Positions 32,547 through 41,730 of a stretch of DNA of 64,000 nucleotides are shown here, piece after piece; the first letter of the stretch is position 1, and each line of letters starts with the position of its first letter. Origin of the DNA: an uncultured Bilophila sp. (GTDB lineage Bacteria > Desulfobacterota > Desulfovibrionia > Desulfovibrionales > Desulfovibrionaceae); assembly GCA_910585945.1 (NCBI GenBank), contig CAJUHZ010000002.1, positions 79,291-143,290 of the forward strand, written 5' to 3'. A program made the translations under genes and the position numbers. Below the pieces are notes generated by a model, which had not been told where the DNA came from, did no database searches, and was given only the letters and a program-made list of their open reading frames with translations.

Positions 32547-34226
32547 TCACTCCGCGATCACTTCCCGCGCCTTGTCCAGAGCGGCGTCCAGGGTGGGGAA
32601 GATGTTTTCCTCCCCAATCGCCCGGACAATCCCCACCCGGGCCAGCGTGCGCCGGGCCGGGGCCTGCATGTCGGCAAGGAAGATGCGGCAGTCGGGCGAA
32701 CGCCGGGCCAGGAAGGATTCCAGAGCGTGGATGCCTGTCATGTCAATGGCCGGCGTGTTGTGCAAATAGAGAATGAAGACCCTGGGCGGGTTTTCCATGG
32801 CTTCCAGCGTGCGCTGAAAGCGATCGGCCACACCGAAAAAGAGCGGCCCGTTGATGGAAAAAATCTGCACGCCCTCGGGCACGGACTCCCCATGCAGGGG
32901 CAGATCGGCCAGAGCCTCCGGTTCTTCGGCCTTTCCGCCCCGGATCTGGGTGAGATCGCTCATCCGGCGCATGAACAGCAGAGAGGCCAGCACCACGCCC
33001 ATGTACACGGCCACGGTAAGATCGAGAATGACCGTCAGGGCAAAGGTCAGCAGCATGACGGACCAGTCCGACTTGGGGCCTTGAAAAACGTGGCGGATGG
33101 TCTTCCACCCGCTCATGTCCCAGGCGACGGTCACGAGCACGGCCGCCAGCGCGGCAAGGGGGATGCGCTCCATGAGCGGGAGCAGCCACATCAGCACGGC
33201 CGCCAGAAAAATGGAATGCACAATGGCCGAAACCGGCGACTGCGCGCCCGCCCGCACGTTGGTGGCTGTGCGGGCGATGGCCCCGGTGGCGGAAAAGCCG
33301 CCAAAGAACACGGACGCGATGTTCCCAAGCCCCTGCGCCACCAGTTCGGTATTGGAATTGTGGCGATCCCCGGTCATGCTGTCGGCCACCACGCAGGCCA
33401 GCAGGGACTCGATGCCGGCCAGAAGCGCAATGGTCAGCGCGTCGGGCAGGAGCAGACGGATGCGGTCGAAAGTAACGCCTTCGGGCAGGCTGAACTCGGG
33501 CAGGCCCGGCGTCAGCGCGCCAAAGCGCGATCCGATGGTCTCCACCGGCATTCCCGTCAGGCTGACAAGCAGCGTGGCCGCGACAACGGCCGCCACCGGC
33601 GCGGGGATGCGCGGGATCTTGCGCCGCACCGCCACAATGACGGCCAGGGTGAACAGGGCCACCGTTACCGTCGCCGGGCTGAACGAGGCGGCATTCTGCG
33701 CGTACACATGCCACTTGTCCAGAAACTCCGGCGGCGTGTCGGCCAGCGGCAGGCCGAAGAAATCCTTCATCTGGGAAGAAAAGATGAGCAGGGCAATGCC
33801 CGCGGTAAAGCCCGTGGTCACCGGATAGGGAATGTACTTGATAAGCGCCCCGAGCCGCAGAAGCCCGAAAATGATCAGCATCACCCCGGCCATGAGCGTG
33901 GTCAGCACCAGCCCCTCATACCCGTAGCGGGACACGATGTTGTAGATGATGACCACAAACGCGCCCGTGGGACCGCTGACCGGAAAACGGCTCCCGCTGA
34001 AAAAGGCCATGACAAAACCGGCCACCACTGCCGTGTACAGGCCGCTCACCGGCGACAGGCCGGAAGCGATGGCGAACGCCAGGGCGAGCGGCAGGGCAAC
34101 CACCCCCACCGTCAGGCCGGCGGAAAGATCCTTCAGAAACATCGCGGCCGAATAGCCGTTGCGCATGGTCAGAAAAAGACTCGGCGTCAACGCCGCGCCC
34201 ACCGCCTTTCGTATTCCCAGTGACAT
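32547..34226 (-). CDS. SulP-family anion transporter with STAS domain
   Basis: A 559-residue inner-membrane protein. About ten to twelve membrane spans (residues ~25-420) include GLTVGVVALPLALAFAIASG and VSGPTGAFVVIIYNIVSRYG. The last ~130 residues are a cytosolic STAS domain (VQIFSINGPLFFGVADRF, VFILYLHNTPAIDMTGIHAL). SulP proteins carry sulfate, bicarbonate or dicarboxylates; in a sulfate reducer sulfate is attractive but cannot be shown here. GGGAGGGG precedes ATG 34226. A stable hairpin (34262-34288) lies just upstream. Confidence 0.92.
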   Translation of the reverse strand: MSLGIRKAVGAALTPSLFLTMRNGYSAAMFLKDLSAGLTVGVVALPLALAFAIASGLSPVSGLYTAVVAGFVMAFFSGSRFPVSGPTGAFVVIIYNIVSRYGYEGLVLTTLMAGVMLIIFGLLRLGALIKYIPYPVTTGFTAGIALLIFSSQMKDFFGLPLADTPPEFLDKWHVYAQNAASFSPATVTVALFTLAVIVAVRRKIPRIPAPVAAVVAATLLVSLTGMPVETIGSRFGALTPGLPEFSLPEGVTFDRIRLLLPDALTIALLAGIESLLACVVADSMTGDRHNSNTELVAQGLGNIASVFFGGFSATGAIARTATNVRAGAQSPVSAIVHSIFLAAVLMWLLPLMERIPLAALAAVLVTVAWDMSGWKTIRHVFQGPKSDWSVMLLTFALTVILDLTVAVYMGVVLASLLFMRRMSDLTQIRGGKAEEPEALADLPLHGESVPEGVQIFSINGPLFFGVADRFQRTLEAMENPPRVFILYLHNTPAIDMTGIHALESFLARRSPDCRIFLADMQAPARRTLARVGIVRAIGEENIFPTLDAALDKAREVIAE

Positions 34227-34557
34227 GATCCCCTCCCGCGGGTCCGCGAAACGATGACGACAGCCCCCGTTTCAGCGAAACGGGGGCTGGAAGCGGCGGC
34301 ATCATAGCGAGTTTGCGAAAAAAATCAACGCCCCCGATTTCGGGTCATGCCCCGGTTTGGACTCTTGGGGTCTGCCATGTGGGGCGCTGCCCCACGCCCC
34401 GCCGGGGGCATGATGCCCCCGGTCCCCCGAATGCCGGCCTGGCGCAAAGCGCCAGCCGGCCATTGGGGGTGCAGGGGAATCATTCCCCTGCCGAGGGGTT
34501 TGGGGGCGAGCAGCCCCCACATCCTGACAGGCAATCATCAAACAAGCTCGCGCCAGC
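34227..34557. other. Spacer between glmS and the SulP gene
   Basis: 331 bp. Holds the hairpin AGCCCCCGTTTC-AGC-GAAACGGGGGCT (34262-34288), an AT-rich patch suitable for a promoter (about 34300-34330) and a full R2 repeat (34380-34519). No gene seen. Confidence 0.6.
34380..34519. repeat. G-rich hairpin repeat R2, full-length copy
   Basis: Five consecutive hairpins: TGGGGCGCTGCCCCA, CCGGGGGCATGATGCCCCCGG-type, GGCTGGCGC-type arms around AAAG, GCAGGGGAATCATTCCCCTGC-type, and GGGGGCGAGCAGCCCCC. This is the longest copy; the others in the window carry subsets of the modules. Confidence 0.75.
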
Positions 34558-36405
34558 TCACTCCACAGTGACGCTTTTGGCCAGATTGCGGGGCTGGTCC
34601 ACGTCTTTCCCCAGGGCGTCAGCCATTTCGTAGCTGAAGAGCTGCATGGCCGGCAGGGCGACAAAGCCCGCCAGCGGCCCTTTTACGGCAGGCACTACCC
34701 ACGGTTCTTCCACGCCAAGCTCGACGCCGGGGTTGATCAGCGCGATGACCGGGCCGCGTCTGGCCTGCACCTCGATGATGTTGGATTTCGCCTTTGGGAA
34801 CAGGTTGTCGCTCAAGGCCACGGCAAAGGTGGGGAAATCAGGCTCAATGAGCGCAATGGGGCCGTGTTTCATCTCTCCGGCCGCGTACCCCTCGGCGTGA
34901 ATGTAGGAGAGTTCCTTCAATTTGAGCGCCCCTTCCAGGGCCAGCGGATAGGCAGGCCCCCGCCCGAGGAAAAAGAAACTGCCCGCGGAGGCATACGCGC
35001 GCGCCAGGCGTTGCGCCGTCTCGCGCATGGCGGGCAGGGCGGCCTCAAGAATGTCGGGCAGATCGCGCAAAACCCGGAAGGCGTCGGCCCGCACGGCCTC
35101 CGCGCCGGGCACGGCCCTGCGTTGCGCGTAATACAGCGCGAGCAGCGCCAGCAAAACCATCTGGCTGCACATGGCCTTGGTGGACGCCACGCTGATCTCC
35201 GGCCCGGCCTGGGTGTAGATGACGGCGTCCGCCTCGCGCGCGATGGAAGAGCCGACCACGTTGCACAGGCCGATGACCGGGCAACCCTTCTCCCGCACCA
35301 GACGCAGGGCGGCCAGCGTATCCGCGGTTTCGCCCGACTGGCTGATGGCAATGGCCATTTCCCCCGGCTCGAACAGCGCCTCGCCGTAGCGGAACTCGGA
35401 CGCGATCTCGACAGTCACCGGCACGCCCGCCCACTGTTCCAGCAGATGCCGGCCCCACAGCCCGGCATGGTACGAAGTGCCGCATGCGATGATCCGCAGC
35501 CGTGACGGCACGGGCAGGGCGTCAAGCTCGGGCAGAAGCGCCCTGCCCGCCGCGCCGTGGGACGTTTCTTCCACCCGGCCGGCCAGGCAGTCGGCAATGA
35601 CGCGCGGCTGCTCGAAAATTTCCTTGAGCATGAAATGCTTGTAGCCGCCGCGCTGCGCCGCCTGCAAATCCCACTGAATGGTCTGAACGCTTTTTTCGCG
35701 CGGCGCAAGATCGAACAGTCCGAGCACTTCCCACGAATGATCCGTCAGGCGGACGATTTCCCCGTCCTGAAGAAAAACCACATCGCGCGTGTACGGCAGA
35801 AAGGCCGGAATGTCCGAAGCCACAAAATGCTCCCCGACGCCCACCCCGAGGATCAGCGGCGCGGACATGCGGGCCGCATACACCACGGAAGGTTCCTCCT
35901 CCGTCACCACCGCCACGGCGTACGCCCCGCGCGCCTGACGCAACGCCCAGGCGAAGCCCTCAAGGAACGACGCCGAGCGGGCGCGCCCCTCGGCAATGAG
36001 ATGCGCCAGCACTTCCGTATCCGTTTCGGATCGGAACTCATAGCCGGCAGCCAGCAGATCCGCCTTCAGTTCCTGATAGTTTTCAATGATGCCATTGTGA
36101 ATGATGGCCAGATGTTCCTGACCGCTCCGCCCGCCGCAGTGCGGGTGCGCGTTGCGTTCCACGGGCGCGCCGTGCGTCGCCCAGCGCGTATGCCCGATGC
36201 CGGTCACAGCCAGGGTATTGGGGCAGTGCGCCAGCTTTTCTTCCAGCGCGGCCAGACGGCCCTCCGCCTTGATCACGTTCAGCCTGCCGCCCTGCACAAA
36301 GCCGACGCCCGCGGAATCGTAGCCACGGTATTCGAGACGCCGCAAGCCTTCAACAATGAGAGGAACAGCCGGGCGGTTTCCGGCATAGCCGATGATGCCG
36401 CACAT
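34558..36405 (-). CDS. glmS: Glutamine-fructose-6-phosphate aminotransferase
   Basis: A 615-residue enzyme that makes glucosamine 6-phosphate, the first step to UDP-GlcNAc for peptidoglycan and lipopolysaccharide. Cys1 after Met removal is in MCGIIGYAGNRPAVPLIVEG, starting the Ntn glutaminase domain (GIGHTRWATHG, HNGIIENYQEL). Two SIS domains follow (RIIACGTSYHAG, AISQSGETADTLAALR, SYIHAEGYAAGEMKHGP) with the final NLAKSVTVE tail typical of GlmS. AAGGAG precedes ATG 36405. Full length. Confidence 0.97.
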   Translation of the reverse strand: MCGIIGYAGNRPAVPLIVEGLRRLEYRGYDSAGVGFVQGGRLNVIKAEGRLAALEEKLAHCPNTLAVTGIGHTRWATHGAPVERNAHPHCGGRSGQEHLAIIHNGIIENYQELKADLLAAGYEFRSETDTEVLAHLIAEGRARSASFLEGFAWALRQARGAYAVAVVTEEEPSVVYAARMSAPLILGVGVGEHFVASDIPAFLPYTRDVVFLQDGEIVRLTDHSWEVLGLFDLAPREKSVQTIQWDLQAAQRGGYKHFMLKEIFEQPRVIADCLAGRVEETSHGAAGRALLPELDALPVPSRLRIIACGTSYHAGLWGRHLLEQWAGVPVTVEIASEFRYGEALFEPGEMAIAISQSGETADTLAALRLVREKGCPVIGLCNVVGSSIAREADAVIYTQAGPEISVASTKAMCSQMVLLALLALYYAQRRAVPGAEAVRADAFRVLRDLPDILEAALPAMRETAQRLARAYASAGSFFFLGRGPAYPLALEGALKLKELSYIHAEGYAAGEMKHGPIALIEPDFPTFAVALSDNLFPKAKSNIIEVQARRGPVIALINPGVELGVEEPWVVPAVKGPLAGFVALPAMQLFSYEMADALGKDVDQPRNLAKSVTVE

Positions 36406-36612
36406 AGGGAACTCCTTGCCCGCGCACGACGGGATGGACAAAATTCTCGTTGCGTTTGGCGCGCGTCGCAGTCAGAATGCGATTCACGACGCTTGCGGCC
36501 CCGGCGATCCGGCACTGCCGCGATCAACGAGGCCCGACAGAATGTCAAGGTATAGAGATTTCCGGGAAAAAACAACAAGCCGGCGGCCCTGCCCGGAGCC
36601 GCGGGAGAACGC

Positions 36613-36861
36613 ATGATGAAACGACGCCTTGTTCTCGTTGCCGCGGCGCTGGCCGCTGTCGGGCTGATGGCGGGCTGTTCCTTCCGCCCCCTTTCCCCTG
36701 AAGAAAAAATCCGCCGCCTGGACAGAAGCGAATGCGAAGCCGACGCCAACGCCATGATCGGTTCCCGCTTCTACAACGAACTCGCCTGGGACTGGTATTT
36801 TGAACGCTGCATGAAGCAAAAGGGCTACACCCCGGAGCAGATACGCGAGATGTGGCGCTGA
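36613..36861 (+). CDS. Small lipoprotein of unknown function
   Basis: An 82-residue protein with a type II signal peptide. MMKRRLVLVAAALAAVGLMA leads to the lipobox LMAGC (Cys 22). The mature ~60 residues are charged with three more cysteines or aromatics (ECEADANAM, AWDWYFERCMKQKGY), and two Cys could form a disulfide. GGGAG lies upstream of ATG 36613. It converges with the toxin gene, ending 7 bp before it. No family recognised. Confidence 0.82.
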   Translation: MMKRRLVLVAAALAAVGLMAGCSFRPLSPEEKIRRLDRSECEADANAMIGSRFYNELAWDWYFERCMKQKGYTPEQIREMWR

Positions 36862-36868
36862 ACTACAG

Positions 36869-37201
36869 CTAACTGAAAACAGTTATCAGCCTGGCGAGAA
36901 CTTCCTCCATCACGGCAGCCGGAACCTGCTCAAGGCATCTGCCGGATCGCGCCCGCACGTCCAGAGCGCGCGGCTGATCGCAACGCACCACGCCAGTAGT
37001 GCGCGTGCCGCATCCGTCCAGAGACACAGCGAAACCTGCTGTCCGGGCAAAGTTGCCGCCGTTGGTGATCGGCAAGACCACGGGAACCCGCGTCACCCTG
37101 TTGAACGCATCGGGAGACGCCACAAGCACCGGGCGCGTCCCCTGCTGTTCATGCCCTTCAGTCGGATCAAGGCTCACCAGATAAATGTCGCCGCGCCGCA
37201 T
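36869..37201 (-). CDS. MazF/PemK-type toxin (mRNA endoribonuclease)
   Basis: A 110-residue protein of the CcdB/MazF fold. MRRGDIYLVSLDPTEGHEQQ holds the conserved start and the G-x-E-Q loop, RPVLVASPDAFNR follows, and VVLPITNG is the next strand; VVRCDQPRALDVRAR carries the QxRxxD-like block. Toxins of this family cut single-stranded mRNA at short motifs. Its ATG overlaps the stop codon of the antitoxin gene (TGATG), the usual coupling for such pairs. Confidence 0.9.
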   Translation of the reverse strand: MRRGDIYLVSLDPTEGHEQQGTRPVLVASPDAFNRVTRVPVVLPITNGGNFARTAGFAVSLDGCGTRTTGVVRCDQPRALDVRARSGRCLEQVPAAVMEEVLARLITVFS

Positions 37202-37458
37202 CAGGTCAACTCTCCGCCCCTGGCCGGTGATGCCGTCCATGCGACGTCTTCTTCGGAAAGAGGCGCGGAAGCATCACATTGGGCCAACAGTTCTTGCAGG
37301 CTGTACTTCTTCCTGACGCCCGGCTCAATAACCAGACGCCCGGATTCCACAGCCATGCTTACCGCCGCCCCCGATTTCATGTGCAGCATTTCCAAAATGG
37401 CGGGCGGCACAGCCAGCATCACTGAGCCGCCGACTTTCCTGAGATTGCTCGTATACAT
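37201..37458 (-). CDS. MazE/AbrB-type antitoxin
   Basis: An 85-residue protein. Residues 1-45 form an AbrB/SpoVT-like swapped-hairpin DNA-binding domain (SNLRKVGGSVMLAVPPAILE, then MKSGAAVSMAVESGRLVIEP). The acidic C-terminal tail (LLAQCDASAPLSEEDVAW) would wrap the toxin. It represses its own operon, probably through the 26-bp palindrome immediately upstream. GGGGAA precedes ATG 37458. Confidence 0.88.
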   Translation of the reverse strand: MYTSNLRKVGGSVMLAVPPAILEMLHMKSGAAVSMAVESGRLVIEPGVRKKYSLQELLAQCDASAPLSEEDVAWTASPARGGELT

Positions 37459-37469
37459 GACAATTCCCC

Positions 37470-37495
37470 GTAAGTTATATTTTTATATAACTTAC
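37470..37495. promoter_or_regulatory. 26-bp perfect palindrome, operator of the MazEF pair
   Basis: Arms GTAAGTTATAT and ATATAACTTAC are separated by TTTT; the right boundary of the antitoxin gene is only 11 bp away. The site overlaps the expected promoter, as in autoregulated toxin-antitoxin operons. Confidence 0.75.
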
Positions 37496-37691
37496 AATCC
37501 TCAAACTGACAAGCACAGCGCCGGCTGCACGCAGGGCAATCGCATGAAGGCTATAACTATCTGGAATTATGGGATAAATTTTTAAGTATAAAAATTAAAA
37601 CTTCCAATAATATCAAGCGGATACTGTTCTTCGCCCGATTGCCCTGCGGCTGCACGCGGATCGGACTGTTCCTTCCGTCGCCTGGCAAAAA

Positions 37692-39655
37692 TTACCTGAT
37701 CCTTCTCCAGCCCTCGCCGCCGTCCACGAAAAGCGTTGTCCATTCCGTGCTGTTTCTGTTGGGCAGTTTCCACCACACCAATGTGCCGCCGTCCGGAAGC
37801 GGAACACTGTTGTCCATGTCGATCACAAAACGTCGTTTGGGCACAAAGAGGAAATACAGCCTGTCCAGCCAGCCGTCGCCCTGCGGCGACACGCGCTCCG
37901 CAAACCAGCGCATGTGCCGGGGCGTGCGATCGCCGGCCGCCGCCAGCGTTATTTTCTTTCCCCGGAGGGCAGAAACCGGCTCCCTGAAAAACAGCAGGGC
38001 GGAATGTCGCTCCTTGCGGGGCGCGGTGCGGACCTCGCGCAGGGTCAGCCCCTCCGCCACGCACATCTTTCCCTGCCATTGCAGCCGATCGCCGGCCGCC
38101 ATTTCGGGAACAAGCCGTTCTCCATTCAAAAGCAGTTCGACCTCTGTAGGGTGATGCGCCCCCTGCCGGTAGATGAGCGCTTCCACAGAGTCGGAGAGGC
38201 GCACGATTTCATCCGGTTCGCCATTGGCGCGGATTTCCAGATCGCGATTGAGCCTGGAATACGGAGGGCTGCCGGCATTGGCGATCAGCATGTCCACGCG
38301 ATCCCGCAGCATGGATCGCGTTCCGTTGAAGAGAAGATGCGTGTACCCGTACTCATGGACGGGAATCAGCTTCACGCCCTCCCGCGAAAGGATGTTGACC
38401 AGTCGGGCGTCCCAATAACCGGCAATGCCCGTCCGCACCCCTTTGTCGCGGGCCAGATCGTCCAGTTCACGCGCAAGCCGGGGATAGTACGGCGGCCGGA
38501 TGTCCCGCCAGGCGTGCCATGCGCCAAGGCACAGGCCAACTACGAGAGAGAGAGAAACGGACAGCCCGTTTTCACGACATTGCGCCTTGCAACGCCGGAG
38601 AGCCGTTCCCGAAGCAGACCCGCAAACAGCAAAACACCGAGGGAATACGGAGCGATCGTCCACAAAAAGACGTATCTTGCCTCGCTTTCGCCCGACAGAG
38701 CGACGCCGAGAAGATTGATCGCCATGCACAGGAGGAAAAACGCCGCGCCCTCCCGTTGCCGCCCTGTTCCGCGCAAGGCCCACGCCAACCCCGCACAGCC
38801 GAGCGCAAACCAGCATACCGTCAGGGGGGAGGAGAACAGCGCCGCGCCCGTGTCCATGAGAATCAGGCGCAGATGCTTTATCATCCGCCCAAAACCGGGG
38901 TTCACAAAGCTGAGTTTCGGGAAGTTCCGCAGCCAGGCGTCCACCGCCATGCCCGCCAGCCAGGCGCAGGCCATCGCCCCCCACCAGCACGCCCCGGCGA
39001 CAAAAGGCAGGCGGCGCGTCCACACTCTCCACGCGATCATCGCCAGAGCGGGAAGGCAAAACCACAGGATAAACAGCGAGTCCGAGGCGATCATCAGCGC
39101 AATGCCGGCAAAGGCGGCCCAATGCCAGATCGGCGAAGGCGCGCGATCCATCCGGCGGAGGAAAAAGCCGCTGGCGAACAGGGCCGCGGACAGCGTCTGG
39201 CCATGCGCCAGCTTGCTGGTGATCATCCAGCCCGCGTAGGGATACGGGTAAAACACGGCAAGCAGCGGGGCCAGCGCGTAGACAATGGCGCGCGAGCGCG
39301 GAGAATCGAGCAGGGGCGCGACCGCATACGCCGCGCTCAGGGCGAAGAGGCAGGCCACGAGACTGCCATGCAGCGCCATGGCCGCATGAACGTCGCCCGT
39401 CAGCCAGCGCAGGGCCATGTATAAAGCAAGTTCCGCATATTGCGCCGCGCCGGGCAGACTCCACAGTTCCCAGGGGTTCCCCTCAATGAACAGATCTCTG
39501 TAGATGTCCTCGCCCATCAGGTTGTCGCTCTCGTACATGCCGGGCATCCCGTAGAGACGGGCGTAGAGCAGAACGCCCGCCGCAAGAAACGCAAGCGTGA
39601 CGAAAATGCCGGGCAGGCGCTCTTCAGAGCGACGGGCAACCGAATCCATTATCAT
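37692..39655 (-). pseudogene. Large membrane protein gene interrupted at a (TC)6 repeat; possibly phase-variable
   Basis: From ATG 39655 (AGGAGG upstream) the frame encodes ~370 residues with about nine membrane spans (IFVTLAFLAAGVLLYARLYG, PYPYAGWMITSKLAHGQT), then hits TAG at 38540. Just before it is (TC)6 (38544-38555 on the plus strand as GA). Removing one TC unit joins the frame to the downstream one (VVGLCLGAWHAWRDIRPPYY), which runs ~280 codons to TAA at 37692 and contains a periplasmic-looking domain. The restored protein would have ~653 residues, the shape of a polytopic transferase with an exported C-terminal domain. Family not recognised. Either a slippage-switched gene in the OFF phase or a fresh frameshift. 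Confidence 0.75.
38544..38555. repeat. (GA)6 simple-sequence repeat inside a coding region
   Basis: Six GA units on the plus strand ((TC)6 in the coding sense), located exactly where the reading frame of the membrane protein breaks. Loss of one unit, or gain of two, restores the frame. Confidence 0.9.
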
Positions 39656-39712
39656 CCATGTTCCTCCTGTTTCCGCCCCTGACCACAACGGAGTCGCTTC
39701 ACCGCCGTCCGC

Positions 39713-39740
39713 AAAAAGCCTGCCTTGCGGCAGGCTTTTT
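39713..39740. terminator. Bidirectional terminator
   Basis: AAAAAGCCTGCC-TTGC-GGCAGGCTTTTT, with A run before and T run after, works in both directions. It lies between the membrane-protein gene and the anchored protein at 39762. Confidence 0.9.
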
Positions 39741-39761
39741 CATGAATCACGCGGGGGGCGG

Positions 39762-41315
39762 CTACTCTCCGGCGGGCAGCGCCTCAAGCAGGCTTTTGGG
39801 GCCCGGCTCGGCCGAGGCACGAAGCCCCAGGGAGGCGGGGTCAAGCATAAAGCGCATGGCGAGTCCCCCGAGCGGCACGGGAGCGGCGGGGTTCATTTCC
39901 ACCGTCAGCTTGCCGGGCTTGTCAAGCATGACGGCCAGGGCCTCTGTGAGACCGGGGACAGACAGGACTTTGTTCGAGTTCAGGACTTCATCCTTCAGCA
40001 TGGGCAGCATAACAGAGGGGGACATGCCTTTGTCTTGCGCCACTACCTGCGCCAAGCGCGGCAGTATGCCCTTGTCGGTAAAGGAGAGCGCTCCCTTTTC
40101 AAACACGGTGCGGGAGGCCCAGTTCATTCCCCAGGCCCGGGGATTTTGCATGAACGAGTCGGCCGGGCCGGTCCCCGCAGCCGTCCGGCAGGTCAGATTG
40201 CCCGAGACGCTTCCAAAATCTCTGAGGTCGGCGTCCAGGGCAAGCGTGCTTGTTCCGGAATCAGGAGCCAGGGCAAGCCGCAGGTCGGCATTCAGGAAAA
40301 TACTCGCCACAACGCTCTTCCTGAACCGCCGGATACCGTCCGGCACGAAAAGATCCTCGATCCGCATGTCAAAACGGACAGGTCCGCCAAGGGCGAGGGC
40401 GTTTTCAAACCGCTTCAGGGAAAAAATCTTTGTCGGAGCCTTGCTTCCCGGAGCCTGCACGCTGAAGTCCGCATCCGCGAGCCACAGCTTGTCGTACGGC
40501 GTGGAGCGCAGATATTCCCAGGCCAGGGTGCGCAGGGCTTCTTCCTCAGCCGGCTTCAGCATGAGATTGGGGTTTCCGTCGTCCATCCGGCGCACCAGAT
40601 CCGTGAACACGGCCAGCAACCGCGCCGAGGGCAGGCGCATGCGGTTGACGCCGAAGCTGCCGATCCCGCCCTGCACAACTCCAGAAAACTTGAGGTCTTC
40701 AGCCAGGTACGAGAACGTGGCGTCCCGCATGTCGGAGAGGGTCAGGCGCGCGACGGTGAAATCCACCGCAAGGCCATCCTTCGAATTCTTGCCCTCGTAG
40801 TTCGTATAGGCGATGCGGCCGAAGGAACCATCAAGCAGGGTCTCGAAAAAACGTTCCGAGGACGGATCCTTCTCGTACGCCTCAACGATCCTGCCGAGGT
40901 TCTGATGCCAGTCCTCAATGACGATCTCCTCGATAAAGCCGTCACTGGCGGGGATATCCGGATCATCGCTGACGGATTTCTGGAAGATATCCCGGGCCGT
41001 GATGCGAGAAGCCACACGCGGCCTGCCGGGCGTGGCCGGATCAAGGGCCTTTTCATCCGGATCGTTCACGACGACGCGCCGGATCTTCGTGCTTGTCTCC
41101 ACCCCCAGGATGGTAATGGTGTACGCCACATCCTCAAGCGTCAGCTCATTGCTCAACAGACGATAGCGCACCACGTCACAGGACGCTCCGGCGCTCCCGA
41201 GGGCTTCGCGGACGGAGTTTTCCACCTTGCTTTCCGTCATGGAAACGCCGGCAAAGGCTGCCGCGCCCGCCACGATCAGAACAACGATCCCGATGATCAA
41301 ACGACGAGTCTTCAT
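39762..41315 (-). CDS. Membrane-anchored periplasmic protein of unknown function
   Basis: A 517-residue protein with one N-terminal hydrophobic anchor (RRLIIGIVVLIVAGAAAFAG) and a large exported domain. The opening of the exported part (SKVENSVREALGSAG...VVRYRLLSNELTLEDVAYTI) and repeated ...L-x-D-x-x-F/L... segments look like the long beta-rich lipid-channel proteins of the AsmA/DUF945 kind, but no specific family is certain. AAGGA precedes ATG 41315. A small membrane protein gene lies 34 bp upstream and may be co-transcribed. Confidence 0.78.
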   Translation of the reverse strand: MKTRRLIIGIVVLIVAGAAAFAGVSMTESKVENSVREALGSAGASCDVVRYRLLSNELTLEDVAYTITILGVETSTKIRRVVVNDPDEKALDPATPGRPRVASRITARDIFQKSVSDDPDIPASDGFIEEIVIEDWHQNLGRIVEAYEKDPSSERFFETLLDGSFGRIAYTNYEGKNSKDGLAVDFTVARLTLSDMRDATFSYLAEDLKFSGVVQGGIGSFGVNRMRLPSARLLAVFTDLVRRMDDGNPNLMLKPAEEEALRTLAWEYLRSTPYDKLWLADADFSVQAPGSKAPTKIFSLKRFENALALGGPVRFDMRIEDLFVPDGIRRFRKSVVASIFLNADLRLALAPDSGTSTLALDADLRDFGSVSGNLTCRTAAGTGPADSFMQNPRAWGMNWASRTVFEKGALSFTDKGILPRLAQVVAQDKGMSPSVMLPMLKDEVLNSNKVLSVPGLTEALAVMLDKPGKLTVEMNPAAPVPLGGLAMRFMLDPASLGLRASAEPGPKSLLEALPAGE

Positions 41316-41349
41316 GAATATTCCTTGCAGGATTTGAAAGTTGACACGC

Positions 41350-41547
41350 TCAACGATCCGCGGCCCGGTCTTCCTCCGCCCTGTTGCGGGCGGAGCGCCG
41401 GCGCAGACCGATGGTCAGGCCGGCCAGAGCGCCGGCAATCATGCCGACGCCGAAAGCCCGCGGCATACTGTCGGAAAAGCCGGCCAGAGCGCCGAAGACC
41501 CCGAGGGAACCGCCGATGAGAATCCCTCGAATGAGAAAATTTTTCAT
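41350..41547 (-). CDS. Small two-span membrane protein
   Basis: A 65-residue protein: MKNFLIRGILIGGSLGVFGA and AFGVGMIAGALAGLTIGL are two Gly/Ala-rich membrane spans, followed by an Arg-rich cytosolic tail (RRRSARNRAEEDRAADR). GAGG lies upstream of ATG 41547. The G-rich spans suggest close helix packing. It precedes the anchored protein at 39762-41315. Function unknown. Confidence 0.65.
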   Translation of the reverse strand: MKNFLIRGILIGGSLGVFGALAGFSDSMPRAFGVGMIAGALAGLTIGLRRRSARNRAEEDRAADR

Positions 41548-41651
41548 GTGTGCGCCTCGTATGGGCAATTGTATGTCACCTGCTTTTGCCATAAAGAAAA
41601 TGGAAAGTCGATTCCGCCCGACGGGCGATCCATGAGAAATGAATTGCGGCA

Positions 41652-41700
41652 TTATGCCCCCGGCCCCCGGTTGCCGACATGGCGCAAGGCGCCGGGCAAA
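41652..41700. repeat. G-rich hairpin repeat R2, fragment
   Basis: TTATGCCCCCGGCCCCCGGTTGCC and GGCGCAAGGCGCC resemble the inner modules of the full copy at 34380-34519. Lies in the leader of the efflux operon. Confidence 0.45.
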
Positions 41701-41730
41701 CAGATCGGGCAAACAGATGAGGAGCGTTGC

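Noticed and set aside
31494..34223. Long plus-strand frame opposite comM and the SulP gene
   Set aside because: Same antisense effect in GC-rich DNA; low-complexity Arg/Pro/Gly sequence and no ribosome-binding site.
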